From Capnocytophaga periodontitidis (GTDB lineage Bacteria > Bacteroidota > Bacteroidia > Flavobacteriales > Flavobacteriaceae): 64,000 nucleotides of DNA. Location of the stretch: NCBI RefSeq assembly GCF_016126015.1, contig NZ_JAEFDB010000007.1, positions 58,825-122,824 on the forward strand, read 5' to 3'. The position numbers and the translations under genes were made by a program. The notes under the pieces are model-generated. The model had not been told where the DNA came from. It ran no database searches and saw nothing but the letters and a program-made list of their open reading frames with translations. Shown piece by piece: positions 17,386 to 25,972 of the stretch (positions are counted from its first letter, which is position 1; every line of letters begins with the position of its first letter).

Positions 17386-19435
17386 ACCTCAATCACACCC
17401 TCCTAAAGCTAAACAAATACCTCATATATTCACCGAATTTGGCAACAAGCGCACCGATAATTACTATTGGTTACGCGAGCGCGAAAACCCTGAAGTCATT
17501 GCTTATTTAGAAGCCGAAAACGCCTATTATCAGGCGCAAACAGCACACACCAAACCTTTGCAAGAAACGCTCTTTGCCGAAATGAAAAGTCGTATCAAAG
17601 AAAATGATAGTTCTGTGCCTTACTTTTACAACGGTTATTGGTATCAAACCCGTTATGAAGAAGGTAAGGATTACCCTATTTATGTGCGCTACAAAGAAAC
17701 GCTCCAAGCCCCCGAAGAAGTGCTTTTCGATTGTAATGCAATGGCTAAAGGTAAAGCCTACTTTCACCTCGATAGCTTTGCCATAAGCGACGACAATCAG
17801 TGGGCTGTTTTTGGGGTAGATACGGTATCTCGACGGCAATATACCCTGCAAATCAAGAACCTCAGCACAGGTGAAATACTGCCCTATAAAATCAAAAATA
17901 CTAACGGACAAGCAATTTGGGCAGCCGATAGTCGTACCATTTTCTACGTGAAGAACAACCAGCAAACCCTGCGCTCTTTCAAAGTATACCGCCATATTTT
18001 AGGTACTGACCCCAAAGAAGATGTACTGATTTTCCACGAAAAAGACGATACTTTCGATGTGTTCGTCTACCGCGAAAAGTCTCGCAAATACCTTGTGATA
18101 GGAAGCGAGAGTACCCTTACATCCGAATATCAAATCTTGAATGCCAATACTCCTCACGAGACTTTCAAAGTATTCCAACCCCGCACACGTGGCTTGGAGT
18201 ACGATATCGCTCATTATGAGGAGTATTTTTATATCCTCACCAATAAAGATGGTGCAACTAACTTCAAACTGATGCGCACCCCCGAAAGTGCTACAACTTC
18301 TGAGCATTGGGAAGAGGTAATAGCCCATCGTCCCGAAGTACGCCTCAACGATATCGAGATTTTTAAAGATTTCTTGGTAGTCGAAGAAGTGTACAATGGC
18401 TTAGAACGCATACAAATACGCTCGTGGGACGGCTCAAAAACGCATTACCTCCCCTTTGATAGCGAAACTTATACCGCCTATACTACCCAAAATATAGATT
18501 TCAACACCGAGTGGCTACGCTATAACTACCAATCATTGGCAACTCCTGCTTCTATTATAGAATACAATATGCGCACTGGCGAAGAGCATCTGCTAAAAGA
18601 ACAAGAGGTATTAGGAGGAAACTTCAACAAAGAGAATTATATTGAAGAACGCCTTTGGGCAACTGCCCCCGACGGAGTAAAAGTACCCATTTCGCTCGTC
18701 TATCGCAAAGACATAGTGAAAAATGGGCAAAATCCTTTATTGCTGTACGGTTATGGCTCGTACGGAGTAACCATCAATCCTTATTTTTCTACCACCCGTT
18801 TGAGCTTGTTAGACCGCGGTTTTATCTATGCTATTGCACATATCCGCGGGGGAGAATACTTAGGTCGCCAATGGTATGAAGATGGCAAACTCCTCAAAAA
18901 GAAAAATACATTTACCGATTTTATCGCTTGTTCTCAGTACCTCATCGCCGAAGGCTACACCTCTCCCGAACATCTATTTGCCGAAGGTGGCTCGGCTGGA
19001 GGTTTGCTAATGGGTGCCGTGGTGAATATGGCACCGCAATTGTATAAAGGCATTATCGCATCAGTGCCTTTTGTGGATGTGGTAACCACAATGCTGGACG
19101 ACAGTATTCCACTCACTACGGGCGAATACGACGAGTGGGGAAATCCTAACGTGCCTGAATACTATGAGTATATGCTCTCCTACTCGCCTTACGATCAAGT
19201 GCGCGCCCAAGCCTATCCTGCAATGTACGTGAGTACCGGTTTGCACGACTCACAAGTACAGTACTGGGAGCCTGCCAAATGGGTAGCCAAACTGCGTGAA
19301 CTCAAAACCGACGACCATCCGCTGTATTTAGACACCAATATGGAAGCTGGTCACGGCGGTGCTTCAGGACGTTTTGAAGCTCTAAAAGAAACCGCAAAAG
19401 AATATGCTTTCCTGCTAACTTTGCATAATCAATAA
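17378..19435 (+). CDS. ptrB: Oligopeptidase B (S9 prolyl-oligopeptidase family)
   Basis: A 685-residue protein with an N-terminal seven-bladed propeller and a C-terminal alpha/beta-hydrolase domain. The catalytic triad reads S539 in GGSAGG, D624 in GLHDSQV and H659 in GHGGASGR, each exactly 24 below the triad of trypanosomal oligopeptidase B (S563, D648, H683) as I recall it. The enzyme cuts short peptides after Lys or Arg. No signal peptide is seen, so it should be cytosolic. ATG 17378 overlaps the end of the GH65 gene by 8 bases; an upstream TTG frame is unlikely. Why a peptidase shares an operon with two glucosidases is not clear; general nutrient use is a guess. Confidence 0.93.
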   Translation: MNKPQSHPPKAKQIPHIFTEFGNKRTDNYYWLRERENPEVIAYLEAENAYYQAQTAHTKPLQETLFAEMKSRIKENDSSVPYFYNGYWYQTRYEEGKDYPIYVRYKETLQAPEEVLFDCNAMAKGKAYFHLDSFAISDDNQWAVFGVDTVSRRQYTLQIKNLSTGEILPYKIKNTNGQAIWAADSRTIFYVKNNQQTLRSFKVYRHILGTDPKEDVLIFHEKDDTFDVFVYREKSRKYLVIGSESTLTSEYQILNANTPHETFKVFQPRTRGLEYDIAHYEEYFYILTNKDGATNFKLMRTPESATTSEHWEEVIAHRPEVRLNDIEIFKDFLVVEEVYNGLERIQIRSWDGSKTHYLPFDSETYTAYTTQNIDFNTEWLRYNYQSLATPASIIEYNMRTGEEHLLKEQEVLGGNFNKENYIEERLWATAPDGVKVPISLVYRKDIVKNGQNPLLLYGYGSYGVTINPYFSTTRLSLLDRGFIYAIAHIRGGEYLGRQWYEDGKLLKKKNTFTDFIACSQYLIAEGYTSPEHLFAEGGSAGGLLMGAVVNMAPQLYKGIIASVPFVDVVTTMLDDSIPLTTGEYDEWGNPNVPEYYEYMLSYSPYDQVRAQAYPAMYVSTGLHDSQVQYWEPAKWVAKLRELKTDDHPLYLDTNMEAGHGGASGRFEALKETAKEYAFLLTLHNQ

Positions 19436-19455
19436 GAGCCTTTGTGTCATACTTT

Positions 19456-19483
19456 GTAGGGGCGTTTTGCAAACGCCCACATA
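19456..19483. repeat. Palindromic intergenic element GTAGGGGCG...CGCCC
   Basis: GGGCGTTT and AAACGCCC pair across TGC, flanked by GTA and CACATA. The same element recurs at 29380-29408 and in a variant form at 28001-28026, each time just after a gene. Confidence 0.8.
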
Positions 19484-19710
19484 GTAATGATTACCTTAAT
19501 AATCAGTCATTTTACCTACTTTGTAGAAACAATTAGCCAAGCACTCTATTTAAAAATTTGATATATGGTTTTTTTAACCTCTCAACAAATATAAGAAACT
19601 CCTGTTTTATAATTCACTTAAAACATTAAAAATCTTACCTTTATAACTCAAAATTCAAATAATAGAACACTCCCTATTATTTGAATTTTTTATTTTTTTT
19701 ACTCAATTAT

Positions 19711-19741
19711 TTGCTCACCTTATTTTTTTTTCGTAAAATTG
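19711..19741 (+). promoter_or_regulatory. Probable mreB promoter
   Basis: TTG at 19711-19713, 20 bases, then TAAAATTG at 19734-19741, which deviates from TAnnTTTG at one position. Confidence 0.45.
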
Positions 19742-19819
19742 CACCCGCTAAAAAAGTATCCTTTCAGATACTTATCTAATTGATTTTTAAGATAAACATA
19801 CAACAGAAAGAAATAAAAT

Positions 19820-20848
19820 ATGGGTTTTTTCGATTTCTTAACAGAAGAAATAGCAATAGATTTGGGTACTGCCAATACACTTATCATTCATAATGACAAG
19901 GTGGTAGTCGATAGCCCTTCTATTGTAGCATTAGATAGAACAAACAAAAAAATTATAGCCGTCGGGCAAGAAGCTCGCTTGATGCAAGGGAAAACTCACC
20001 CTAACATCACTACCGTACGCCCCCTAAAAGACGGGGTAATTGCCGACTTCGACGCTTCCGAGCAAATGATTGGTATGCTCATCAAAAGCATCCCCGCTTT
20101 GCGCAAACGCTTCTTTTCTCCATCATTGCGTATGGTGGTGTGTATCCCTTCAGGGATTACCGAAGTGGAAACTCGTGCCGTTCGCGAATCGTGTGAACGC
20201 GTAAATGGTAAGGATATCTACCTCGTGCACGAACCTATGGCAGCCGCTATCGGTATTGGGCTCGACATTATGCAACCTAAAGGCAATATGATTATCGATA
20301 TAGGTGGGGGTACTACCGAAATCGCTGTCATTGCCCTCGGGGGTATCGTATGCGACAAATCAGTGAAAATCGCGGGGGACATCTTCAACTCCGATATCGT
20401 TCACTATATGCGTACCCAGCATAACCTCTACGTGGGTGAAAGTACTGCCGAGAATATCAAAATCACCGTAGGTGCTGCCACCGAAGACCTCGATGCTCCA
20501 CCCGATGACATTATGGTACAAGGGCGCGACTTGCTCACTGGTAAACCTAAACAAGTGCAAGTATCTTACCGCGAAATGGTAAAAGCCCTTGATAAATCTA
20601 TTTTGCGTATTGAGGACGCTATTATGGAAACCCTTTCTCAAACACCTCCTGAACTCGCCGCCGATATTTACAATACCGGTATTTATATGGCTGGTGGGGG
20701 CTCTATGCTTCGCGGCTTAGACAAGCGTATCTCTATGAAAACCGACCTCCCCGTATACGTAGCCGAAGATCCTTTGCGCGCCGTTGTACGTGGTACCGGT
20801 ATCACCCTAAAAAATATCAATAAATTTAGAAGCATCCTACTTAAGTAG
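19820..20848 (+). CDS. mreB: Rod shape-determining protein MreB
   Basis: A 342-residue actin-family protein. The phosphate-binding motif IAIDLGTANT is at about residues 10-19, a second loop IDIGGGTTE at about 160, and the adenosine motif AGGGSMLRG near 290. MreB filaments move with the elongasome under the inner membrane and direct side-wall synthesis. It heads mreB-mreC-mreD-mrdA. It is separated from mreC by 74 bases that hold inverted 7-base arrays able to form a hairpin, so mreB could be made in excess of the rest. Confidence 0.97.
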   Translation: MGFFDFLTEEIAIDLGTANTLIIHNDKVVVDSPSIVALDRTNKKIIAVGQEARLMQGKTHPNITTVRPLKDGVIADFDASEQMIGMLIKSIPALRKRFFSPSLRMVVCIPSGITEVETRAVRESCERVNGKDIYLVHEPMAAAIGIGLDIMQPKGNMIIDIGGGTTEIAVIALGGIVCDKSVKIAGDIFNSDIVHYMRTQHNLYVGESTAENIKITVGAATEDLDAPPDDIMVQGRDLLTGKPKQVQVSYREMVKALDKSILRIEDAIMETLSQTPPELAADIYNTGIYMAGGGSMLRGLDKRISMKTDLPVYVAEDPLRAVVRGTGITLKNINKFRSILLK

Positions 20849-20911
20849 GAGATAAGAGATAAGAGATAAGAAACGGAACCTCACTTCTTATCTCTTACCT
20901 CTTACTTCTTA
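20849..20911. repeat. Inverted pair of 7-base arrays between mreB and mreC
   Basis: Three units of GAGATAA (20849-20869) follow the mreB stop directly. Complementary units (TTCTTAT, CTCTTAC, CTCTTAC, TTCTTAG) occupy 20885-20911. A 13-bp perfect stem forms between 20860-20872 and 20885-20897 with a 12-base loop. No T run follows, so it looks more like an intercistronic hairpin than a terminator. Confidence 0.7.
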
Positions 20912-20922
20912 GCTAAATAACT

Positions 20923-21759
20923 ATGAACCAAATCATCCAATTTTTCATTAGAACGAGGAACTTTTTCGTGTTCCTCCTGCTGTTTCTATGCGCTATTGGT
21001 TTGGTTTTTAGAAGTAATTATTACCCTCAAAGTGCCTATATCAATTCGGCAAATGCCCTATCGGGGAAACTTTATGCTTTTTCTAACTATTGGGCGCAGT
21101 ACTTCAGTTTGAAAAGCCAAAATGAAGCCTTAACCGAAGAAAACCGTAGCTTGCGCGACCAAGTACTCCAAATGCAAGAACAATTGCGACAAACAAAAGG
21201 TGTCGATAGCCTCGGCTTCACCACCACCGATTCACTGAAGTACAAAGTCCTAAAAGCTAATGTAATCAATAACAGTTTTCGCCTCCAAAAAAACTACCTC
21301 ACTATTGATAAAGGTAGTAAAGATGGCGTAAAACAGGATATGGGCGTACTCTCACCACGAGGTGTCGTAGGAATTATAGAAAACACTTCAGGTCATTTTG
21401 CAACTGTACAGAGCGTGCTCAACAGCCGTTCAGCCCTCAATGCAATGGTAAAACGTACCCAGCATTTCGGTTCTCTACACTGGAATACCAAAGAAGTAAA
21501 CAAAGTACAATTACTCGAAGTCCCAAATATCGCCCCTATCCAAAACGGCGACACCATCGTAACAGGTGGTATGTCTAACATTTTCCCTAAAGGAATCCCT
21601 ATTGGTAAAATTGTGCATTTCGAGAAAAGCAAGTTCGATAATACCTTCATCATCGATGTATGGCTCTTTACCGATATGTCTAACCTCGATTATGTATACC
21701 TCATTGAAAACAAAGATAAAGACGCTATTTCAGCTTTAGAAAAACAAAACCCAAAATGA
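20923..21759 (+). CDS. mreC: Rod shape-determining protein MreC
   Basis: A 278-residue protein with one N-terminal membrane anchor (about residues 12-30), a periplasmic coiled coil (about 60-92, LTEENRSLRDQVLQMQEQLR) and the MreC beta domains, with typical segments such as SPRGVVGII and GDTIVTGGMSNIFPKGIPIG. MreC links MreB to PBP2 and activates it. Its stop overlaps the mreD start by 4 bases (ATGA). Confidence 0.94.
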   Translation: MNQIIQFFIRTRNFFVFLLLFLCAIGLVFRSNYYPQSAYINSANALSGKLYAFSNYWAQYFSLKSQNEALTEENRSLRDQVLQMQEQLRQTKGVDSLGFTTTDSLKYKVLKANVINNSFRLQKNYLTIDKGSKDGVKQDMGVLSPRGVVGIIENTSGHFATVQSVLNSRSALNAMVKRTQHFGSLHWNTKEVNKVQLLEVPNIAPIQNGDTIVTGGMSNIFPKGIPIGKIVHFEKSKFDNTFIIDVWLFTDMSNLDYVYLIENKDKDAISALEKQNPK

Positions 21760-22262
21760 CGCACCCACTTGTAAAAAATACCTTTCTATTCATAGCTTTA
21801 GTACTTTTACAAGTGCTTATTTTCAATCATATAGAGTACTGGGGCTATGTAAACCCGATGATTTACATCGTGTTCCTTTTGGTAGCTCCTTATCGTGAAA
21901 ACCAAGTACCCTATCTGTTAGCTGCCTTTGCTATAGGTCTCTGTATAGATATTTTTTCTAACACTGGAGGCTTGCACGCCGCCAGTTGTGTATTGATAGC
22001 CTACTGCCGAAAAAGTATCTTACTCATCGTCTTTGGCAGGAATTTTGAGTATCAAGAAATGGACTTAGCCAGCTATCCATTCACCAAAATCTTTAGTTAT
22101 ACAACCCTAATGGTGGTAGTGCATCACACCCTATTCTATTTCTTAGAAATATTCAATTTCAACCATTTGCTACTTACTTTTACTAAAATTATAGGGGCAT
22201 CTATCTTCACTATCATCGTTTGCTTGCTCACTATTTATCTGTTTAGTAAAAATAAAAAATGA
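21756..22262 (+). CDS. mreD: Rod shape-determining protein MreD
   Basis: A 168-residue integral membrane protein with five or six hydrophobic segments and the family-like stretch AIGLCIDIFSNTGGLHAASC around residues 62-81. It is short and poorly conserved, as MreD is, and is assigned mainly from its place between mreC and mrdA. It overlaps both neighbours by 4 bases (ATGA). Confidence 0.9.
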   Translation: MTHPLVKNTFLFIALVLLQVLIFNHIEYWGYVNPMIYIVFLLVAPYRENQVPYLLAAFAIGLCIDIFSNTGGLHAASCVLIAYCRKSILLIVFGRNFEYQEMDLASYPFTKIFSYTTLMVVVHHTLFYFLEIFNFNHLLLTFTKIIGASIFTIIVCLLTIYLFSKNKK

Positions 22263-24118
22263 GAAAACTCCTGCTACCCATCATTATCATATTCACTGCC
22301 GTCGTAATCTTGTTGCGATTGTTCTTCCTGCAAATCGTCTTCCACGACGATAGCAACAGCATCGATAATATTGCTATCGAAACTGTTTACGACTACCCCG
22401 AACGCGGCTATATCTACGACCGCAACGGCGAACTCTTGGTCTCTAATCAACCCGCTTACGACGTGATGGTTATTCCCAGCGAAGTGAAAAATTTAGATAC
22501 TCTCGAACTCTGTAGTTTGTTAGAACTCGAAAAAAACGACTTTAGAGAACGTCTCCAAAAAGCTCGCGACTATTCGCGTAAAAAACCATCAGTAATCGTA
22601 CACCAACTCTCAAAAGACGATTACGCCATACTCCAAGAAAAAATGCGCAAATTCCAAGGTTTCTATATACAAAAACGTATGCTCCGCAGTTACCTCACTC
22701 ACAATGCAGGGAACGTATTGGGCTACATAAGTGAAGTAAACGAATGGGAACTCAAAAAAAATCCTTACTACCTCGCTGGTGAACTCATCGGGCGTAGCGG
22801 AGTTGAAAAACAATACGAAGAGTTTTTGCGCGGCAAGAAAGGAGTACAATACTTCCAAAAGGACAAGCACAACGCTGCTATCGAACGTTATAAAAATGGC
22901 GCAATGGATACCCTGCCTATTATGGGGCAACCCTTACAACTCACTATCGATATAGGCTTGCAGGCTTATGGCGAACAACTGATGCAACACAAACACGGCG
23001 GTATTGTTGCCATTGAACCTAAAACAGGCGAAATTCTCGCTCTCATCTCCGCCCCTACTTTCGACCCCGCCTTGTTAGTAGGACGCGAACGCTCCAAAAA
23101 CTACACCGCTCTCTACAACGATTCTATCGCCAAACCTCTCTACGACCGTACACTTCTCGCCGAATATCCCCCAGGGTCTCCTTTCAAAGTAATAAATGCA
23201 CTCATCGGCTTGCAGGAAGGGGTCATCACTCCTCAAAGTGTGTTCAGCTGTGGCGGGGGCTATCGCTATGGCGGACATATTATGCGCTGCCACTGCGGAC
23301 GTAGTTCTAACGACCTTTTACACGGTATCGCACTCTCTTGTAATGCCTATTTTGCCAATACTTACAAGCGCGTCATCGATATGAAAACCACCTCAGCAGT
23401 AGGTATGGACAAATGGAACGCTCACGTGCGCAGTTTTGGACTTGGCGGCTTCCTCGGCTGTGACCTCCCTACAGGGCGTGCGGGCAAAGTGCCTAATACC
23501 GCTCTGTACGACAAACAATATGGCGTTAAACGATGGAACGGCACAAGCAACATTTCCAACGCTATTGGGCAAGGTGAAATACTCACCACCCCTATACAGC
23601 TCGCCAATGTAATGGCTGCTATCGCCAATAAAGGGTATTTCTACACTCCTCATATTGTAAAACAAATCGACAACAAACAAACACCTTTTCAAGAATACAC
23701 TGTGCCCAAGCACACCACTATAGACCCTAAACACTTCGATCCCGTAATCAAAGGAATGAATATGGCTTATTTAGCTGGTACTGCGCGCCGTACTCAAATT
23801 GATGGCATCAATATTGCGGCAAAAACAGGAACAGCCGAGAACTTCATTAGGGTCAATGGCAAGCGTATGCAACTTACTGACCACTCTATATTCGTTGCCT
23901 TTGCTCCTGTAGAAGACCCTAAAATAGCTATCGCCGTATTTGTAGAAAATGGTTATTATGGAGCTCGTGTTGCTGGACCTATCGCCTCCCTAATGATTGA
24001 AAAATACCTCAAAGGTGAAGTATTCCGTTGTGACCTCGAACGCCAAATGCTCGAAAAAAGCCTCGAACACGAATACCTAAAACCTTATTTAGGGCAAAAA
24101 TTCTATATCAATCAGTAA
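22259..24118 (+). CDS. mrdA: Penicillin-binding protein 2, elongasome transpeptidase
   Basis: A 619-residue class B PBP: an N-terminal membrane anchor (about 5-22), a dimerisation domain starting YDYPERGYIYDRNGELL, and a transpeptidase domain. Active-site motifs are S307-P-F-K310, S360-C-N362 and K522-T-G524. It cross-links the new side-wall peptidoglycan. It is the last gene of the mre unit. rodA, which normally follows, is absent and the next gene is an unrelated secreted protein. Confidence 0.95.
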   Translation: MRKLLLPIIIIFTAVVILLRLFFLQIVFHDDSNSIDNIAIETVYDYPERGYIYDRNGELLVSNQPAYDVMVIPSEVKNLDTLELCSLLELEKNDFRERLQKARDYSRKKPSVIVHQLSKDDYAILQEKMRKFQGFYIQKRMLRSYLTHNAGNVLGYISEVNEWELKKNPYYLAGELIGRSGVEKQYEEFLRGKKGVQYFQKDKHNAAIERYKNGAMDTLPIMGQPLQLTIDIGLQAYGEQLMQHKHGGIVAIEPKTGEILALISAPTFDPALLVGRERSKNYTALYNDSIAKPLYDRTLLAEYPPGSPFKVINALIGLQEGVITPQSVFSCGGGYRYGGHIMRCHCGRSSNDLLHGIALSCNAYFANTYKRVIDMKTTSAVGMDKWNAHVRSFGLGGFLGCDLPTGRAGKVPNTALYDKQYGVKRWNGTSNISNAIGQGEILTTPIQLANVMAAIANKGYFYTPHIVKQIDNKQTPFQEYTVPKHTTIDPKHFDPVIKGMNMAYLAGTARRTQIDGINIAAKTGTAENFIRVNGKRMQLTDHSIFVAFAPVEDPKIAIAVFVENGYYGARVAGPIASLMIEKYLKGEVFRCDLERQMLEKSLEHEYLKPYLGQKFYINQ

Positions 24119-24226
24119 GGTGTATATTGCTCCTTTAATGTAAACTTACCTTGACAGTTACATTTCCTAAGCTAATGATTGATACTACTGAAAATATTTC
24201 ATAATCATTAATTTATTGTATTTTTT

Positions 24227-24628
24227 ATGAGAAAAATAGCGTTTTTATTTATAGTAGTTTTTATCTTTTGGGATAGAGGAAATGCACAGTCTTCAAAAGG
24301 GAAGGATGAAATTCTTTCTTATATTCCTAACGAGGATAAGGGAGAGGTAGAATTTGGTTGGAAAGTGCCTACTAAAGAGGCTATAATCACATTTTTAAAA
24401 AGACTTCCTGAAATATCTACGCAAGAATGGCATACGTGTTATGGTTCTTTTCAGTCTAATGTAAAAGGGTCTTTGCGCTATAAGAATCATATTTATGAAT
24501 ACGAAGTAAATGCTGGTGGTTGGATATATTTATCATCAAAAGAAAAGACAAAAATTTTGGGTAGCAAAGACAAAAGAGATACTATTAGCAATTTTATCTC
24601 AGTATATTATTGCGATGAAATGAAATAA
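24227..24628 (+). CDS. Secreted hypothetical protein
   Basis: A 133-residue protein with a signal peptide (1-20, ending GNAQ) and a short mature part with two well separated Cys (in HTCYGSF and YYCDE) and an aromatic-rich centre (YEYEVNAGGWIYLSSKEK). No family is recognised. It is AT-rich relative to mrdA and lies 2 bases before the fic gene, so the two were probably acquired or are expressed together. Confidence 0.7.
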   Translation: MRKIAFLFIVVFIFWDRGNAQSSKGKDEILSYIPNEDKGEVEFGWKVPTKEAIITFLKRLPEISTQEWHTCYGSFQSNVKGSLRYKNHIYEYEVNAGGWIYLSSKEKTKILGSKDKRDTISNFISVYYCDEMK

Positions 24629-24630
24629 AT

Positions 24631-25401
24631 ATGAAACCAATATTCAACGACTATCAAAAAAAGTTATCAGATATTATTTTAGAGAATAACGCCATCTCAC
24701 CTTTGAGTGAACTCTATTCCAACGAAATAAGAGAGTTAGCTGTGGTGTGGTCTTATTATTCCGGAAAAATAGAAGGCAATACCTATAGTTTTGTAGAAAC
24801 TGAAACCTTGCTCAAAGACGGTATTACCTCAGCAAAAAAATTTGAAGATGCTAAGATGCTCAAGAACTTGTACAACACCTTTATAGCTGAATTACAACAT
24901 ATAAAAAGTGGCAACAAAGAGATGATAGACAAGAGGTTCTTAATGCAAATGCACTCACAACTCCTCGATGAGTTAGTTGACGACCGCGAGCGTGGCATTA
25001 TTAGAAAAAGAGCCGTGCGCATAGCGGGTAGCGATTATGTTCCACTGGCTTCACCTACAGCAATAGAAGAAAGTTTAGACCATATCATAACGCAGCAAGC
25101 AAACCTCTCCAATCCATTAGAGAGAGCCGTTTATCTGCATTGCAATATAGCCAAGTTACAACCTTTTATCGATGGCAACAAACGAACTGCCCGTATTACC
25201 GAAAGCGTTGTGCTAATGAATGAAGATATCATCCCCATATTCTCTACTAACAATCTAGATATCAACGATTATCGCTCAGGGCTCTTATACTTCTACGAAA
25301 CAGAACAATACACTCGATATGCCGACTATTTCTTACAAAACAAACTCAAATACCTACAAAAATATACTGATAAAGATTTGATGATACATCTTCAAAAATA
25401 A
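24631..25401 (+). CDS. Fic-domain protein lacking the catalytic histidine
   Basis: A 256-residue Fic-fold protein. The N-terminal inhibitory helix motif (S/T)xxxE(G/N) is present as SGKIEG, residues 44-49. The Fic loop reads LQPFIDGNKR (176-185): the phosphate-binding part FIDGNKR is intact, but the position of the catalytic histidine (normally HPF) is glutamine Q177, codon CAA. Fic enzymes transfer AMP or other nucleotide parts to target hydroxyls and need that histidine as base, so this copy is predicted inactive for classic AMPylation or to do a different reaction. The gene overlaps maf by one base. Confidence 0.88.
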   Translation: MKPIFNDYQKKLSDIILENNAISPLSELYSNEIRELAVVWSYYSGKIEGNTYSFVETETLLKDGITSAKKFEDAKMLKNLYNTFIAELQHIKSGNKEMIDKRFLMQMHSQLLDELVDDRERGIIRKRAVRIAGSDYVPLASPTAIEESLDHIITQQANLSNPLERAVYLHCNIAKLQPFIDGNKRTARITESVVLMNEDIIPIFSTNNLDINDYRSGLLYFYETEQYTRYADYFLQNKLKYLQKYTDKDLMIHLQK

Positions 25402-25961
25402 TGATGAAAAAAATAATTCTTGCCTCAGGCTCACCGCGCCGCCAGCAGTTCCTAAAAGAGTTAGACCTCCCCTATGAGGTCATTCTCAAACCCGTAGACG
25501 AGACTTACCCTGCACACTTGCAGCGCGAGCAAATCACTGATTATTTGGCTGAGCTAAAAGCCACACCTTTTGCAGGAGAAATACCTGCTAACTGCGTGCT
25601 CCTCACTTCCGATACTATCGTATGGCACGAGGGCAAAGCCTTGGGCAAACCTAAAGACACTGCCGATGCCTTTGCAATGTTGCATTCGCTCTCTGGCAAG
25701 ACCCACGAGGTAATTACTTCCGTATGCTTTACCACCGATGAAAAGCAAGTTACCCAGCACTGCATCACCAAAGTAACTTTCAAAGAACTTTCTAACGACG
25801 AAATCAGCTATTACATAACTAAATATCAACCATTCGACAAAGCAGGAGCTTACGGTATCCAAGAATGGATTGGGCATATAGGCGTTATCGCTATCGAAGG
25901 TTCTTATAACAACGTAATGGGACTGCCTACGCACTTAATTAGCAAATTCATAAATTCGTAA
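25401..25961 (+). CDS. maf: Maf-family nucleoside triphosphate pyrophosphatase
   Basis: A 186-residue protein with the Maf motifs: LASGSPRRQQFL at the N-terminus, SDTIVW, GKPKD and FDKAGAYGIQ. Maf proteins hydrolyse non-canonical or pyrimidine NTPs (dTTP/UTP class by its motifs) and have been linked to septum control. ATG 25401 shares one base with the fic stop; ATG 25404 is equally possible. The last residues (SKFINS) and the stop come from an 8-base array. Confidence 0.92.
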   Translation: MMKKIILASGSPRRQQFLKELDLPYEVILKPVDETYPAHLQREQITDYLAELKATPFAGEIPANCVLLTSDTIVWHEGKALGKPKDTADAFAMLHSLSGKTHEVITSVCFTTDEKQVTQHCITKVTFKELSNDEISYYITKYQPFDKAGAYGIQEWIGHIGVIAIEGSYNNVMGLPTHLISKFINS

Positions 25962-25970
25962 ATTCACAAA
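25939..25970. repeat. 8-base array across the maf stop, 4 units
   Basis: Units TTAGCAAA, TTCATAAA, TTCGTAAA, TTCACAAA. The maf TAA is inside the third unit. Confidence 0.8.
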
Positions 25971-25972
25971 AT

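Larger units (their letters stand above)
19436..19819. other. Intergenic region upstream of mreB
   Basis: No gene is seen in these 384 bases. From left to right it holds the palindrome at 19456-19483, an AT-rich stretch with an inverted pair of TTCAAATAATAG / CTATTATTTGAA around 19652-19686, and the mreB promoter at 19711-19741. The 5' untranslated part of mreB is about 70 bases. Confidence 0.6.

Noticed and set aside
17507..17995. 162-codon frame antisense to oligopeptidase B
   Set aside because: A shadow of the real gene; the composition mirrors the complementary strand and there is no promoter.
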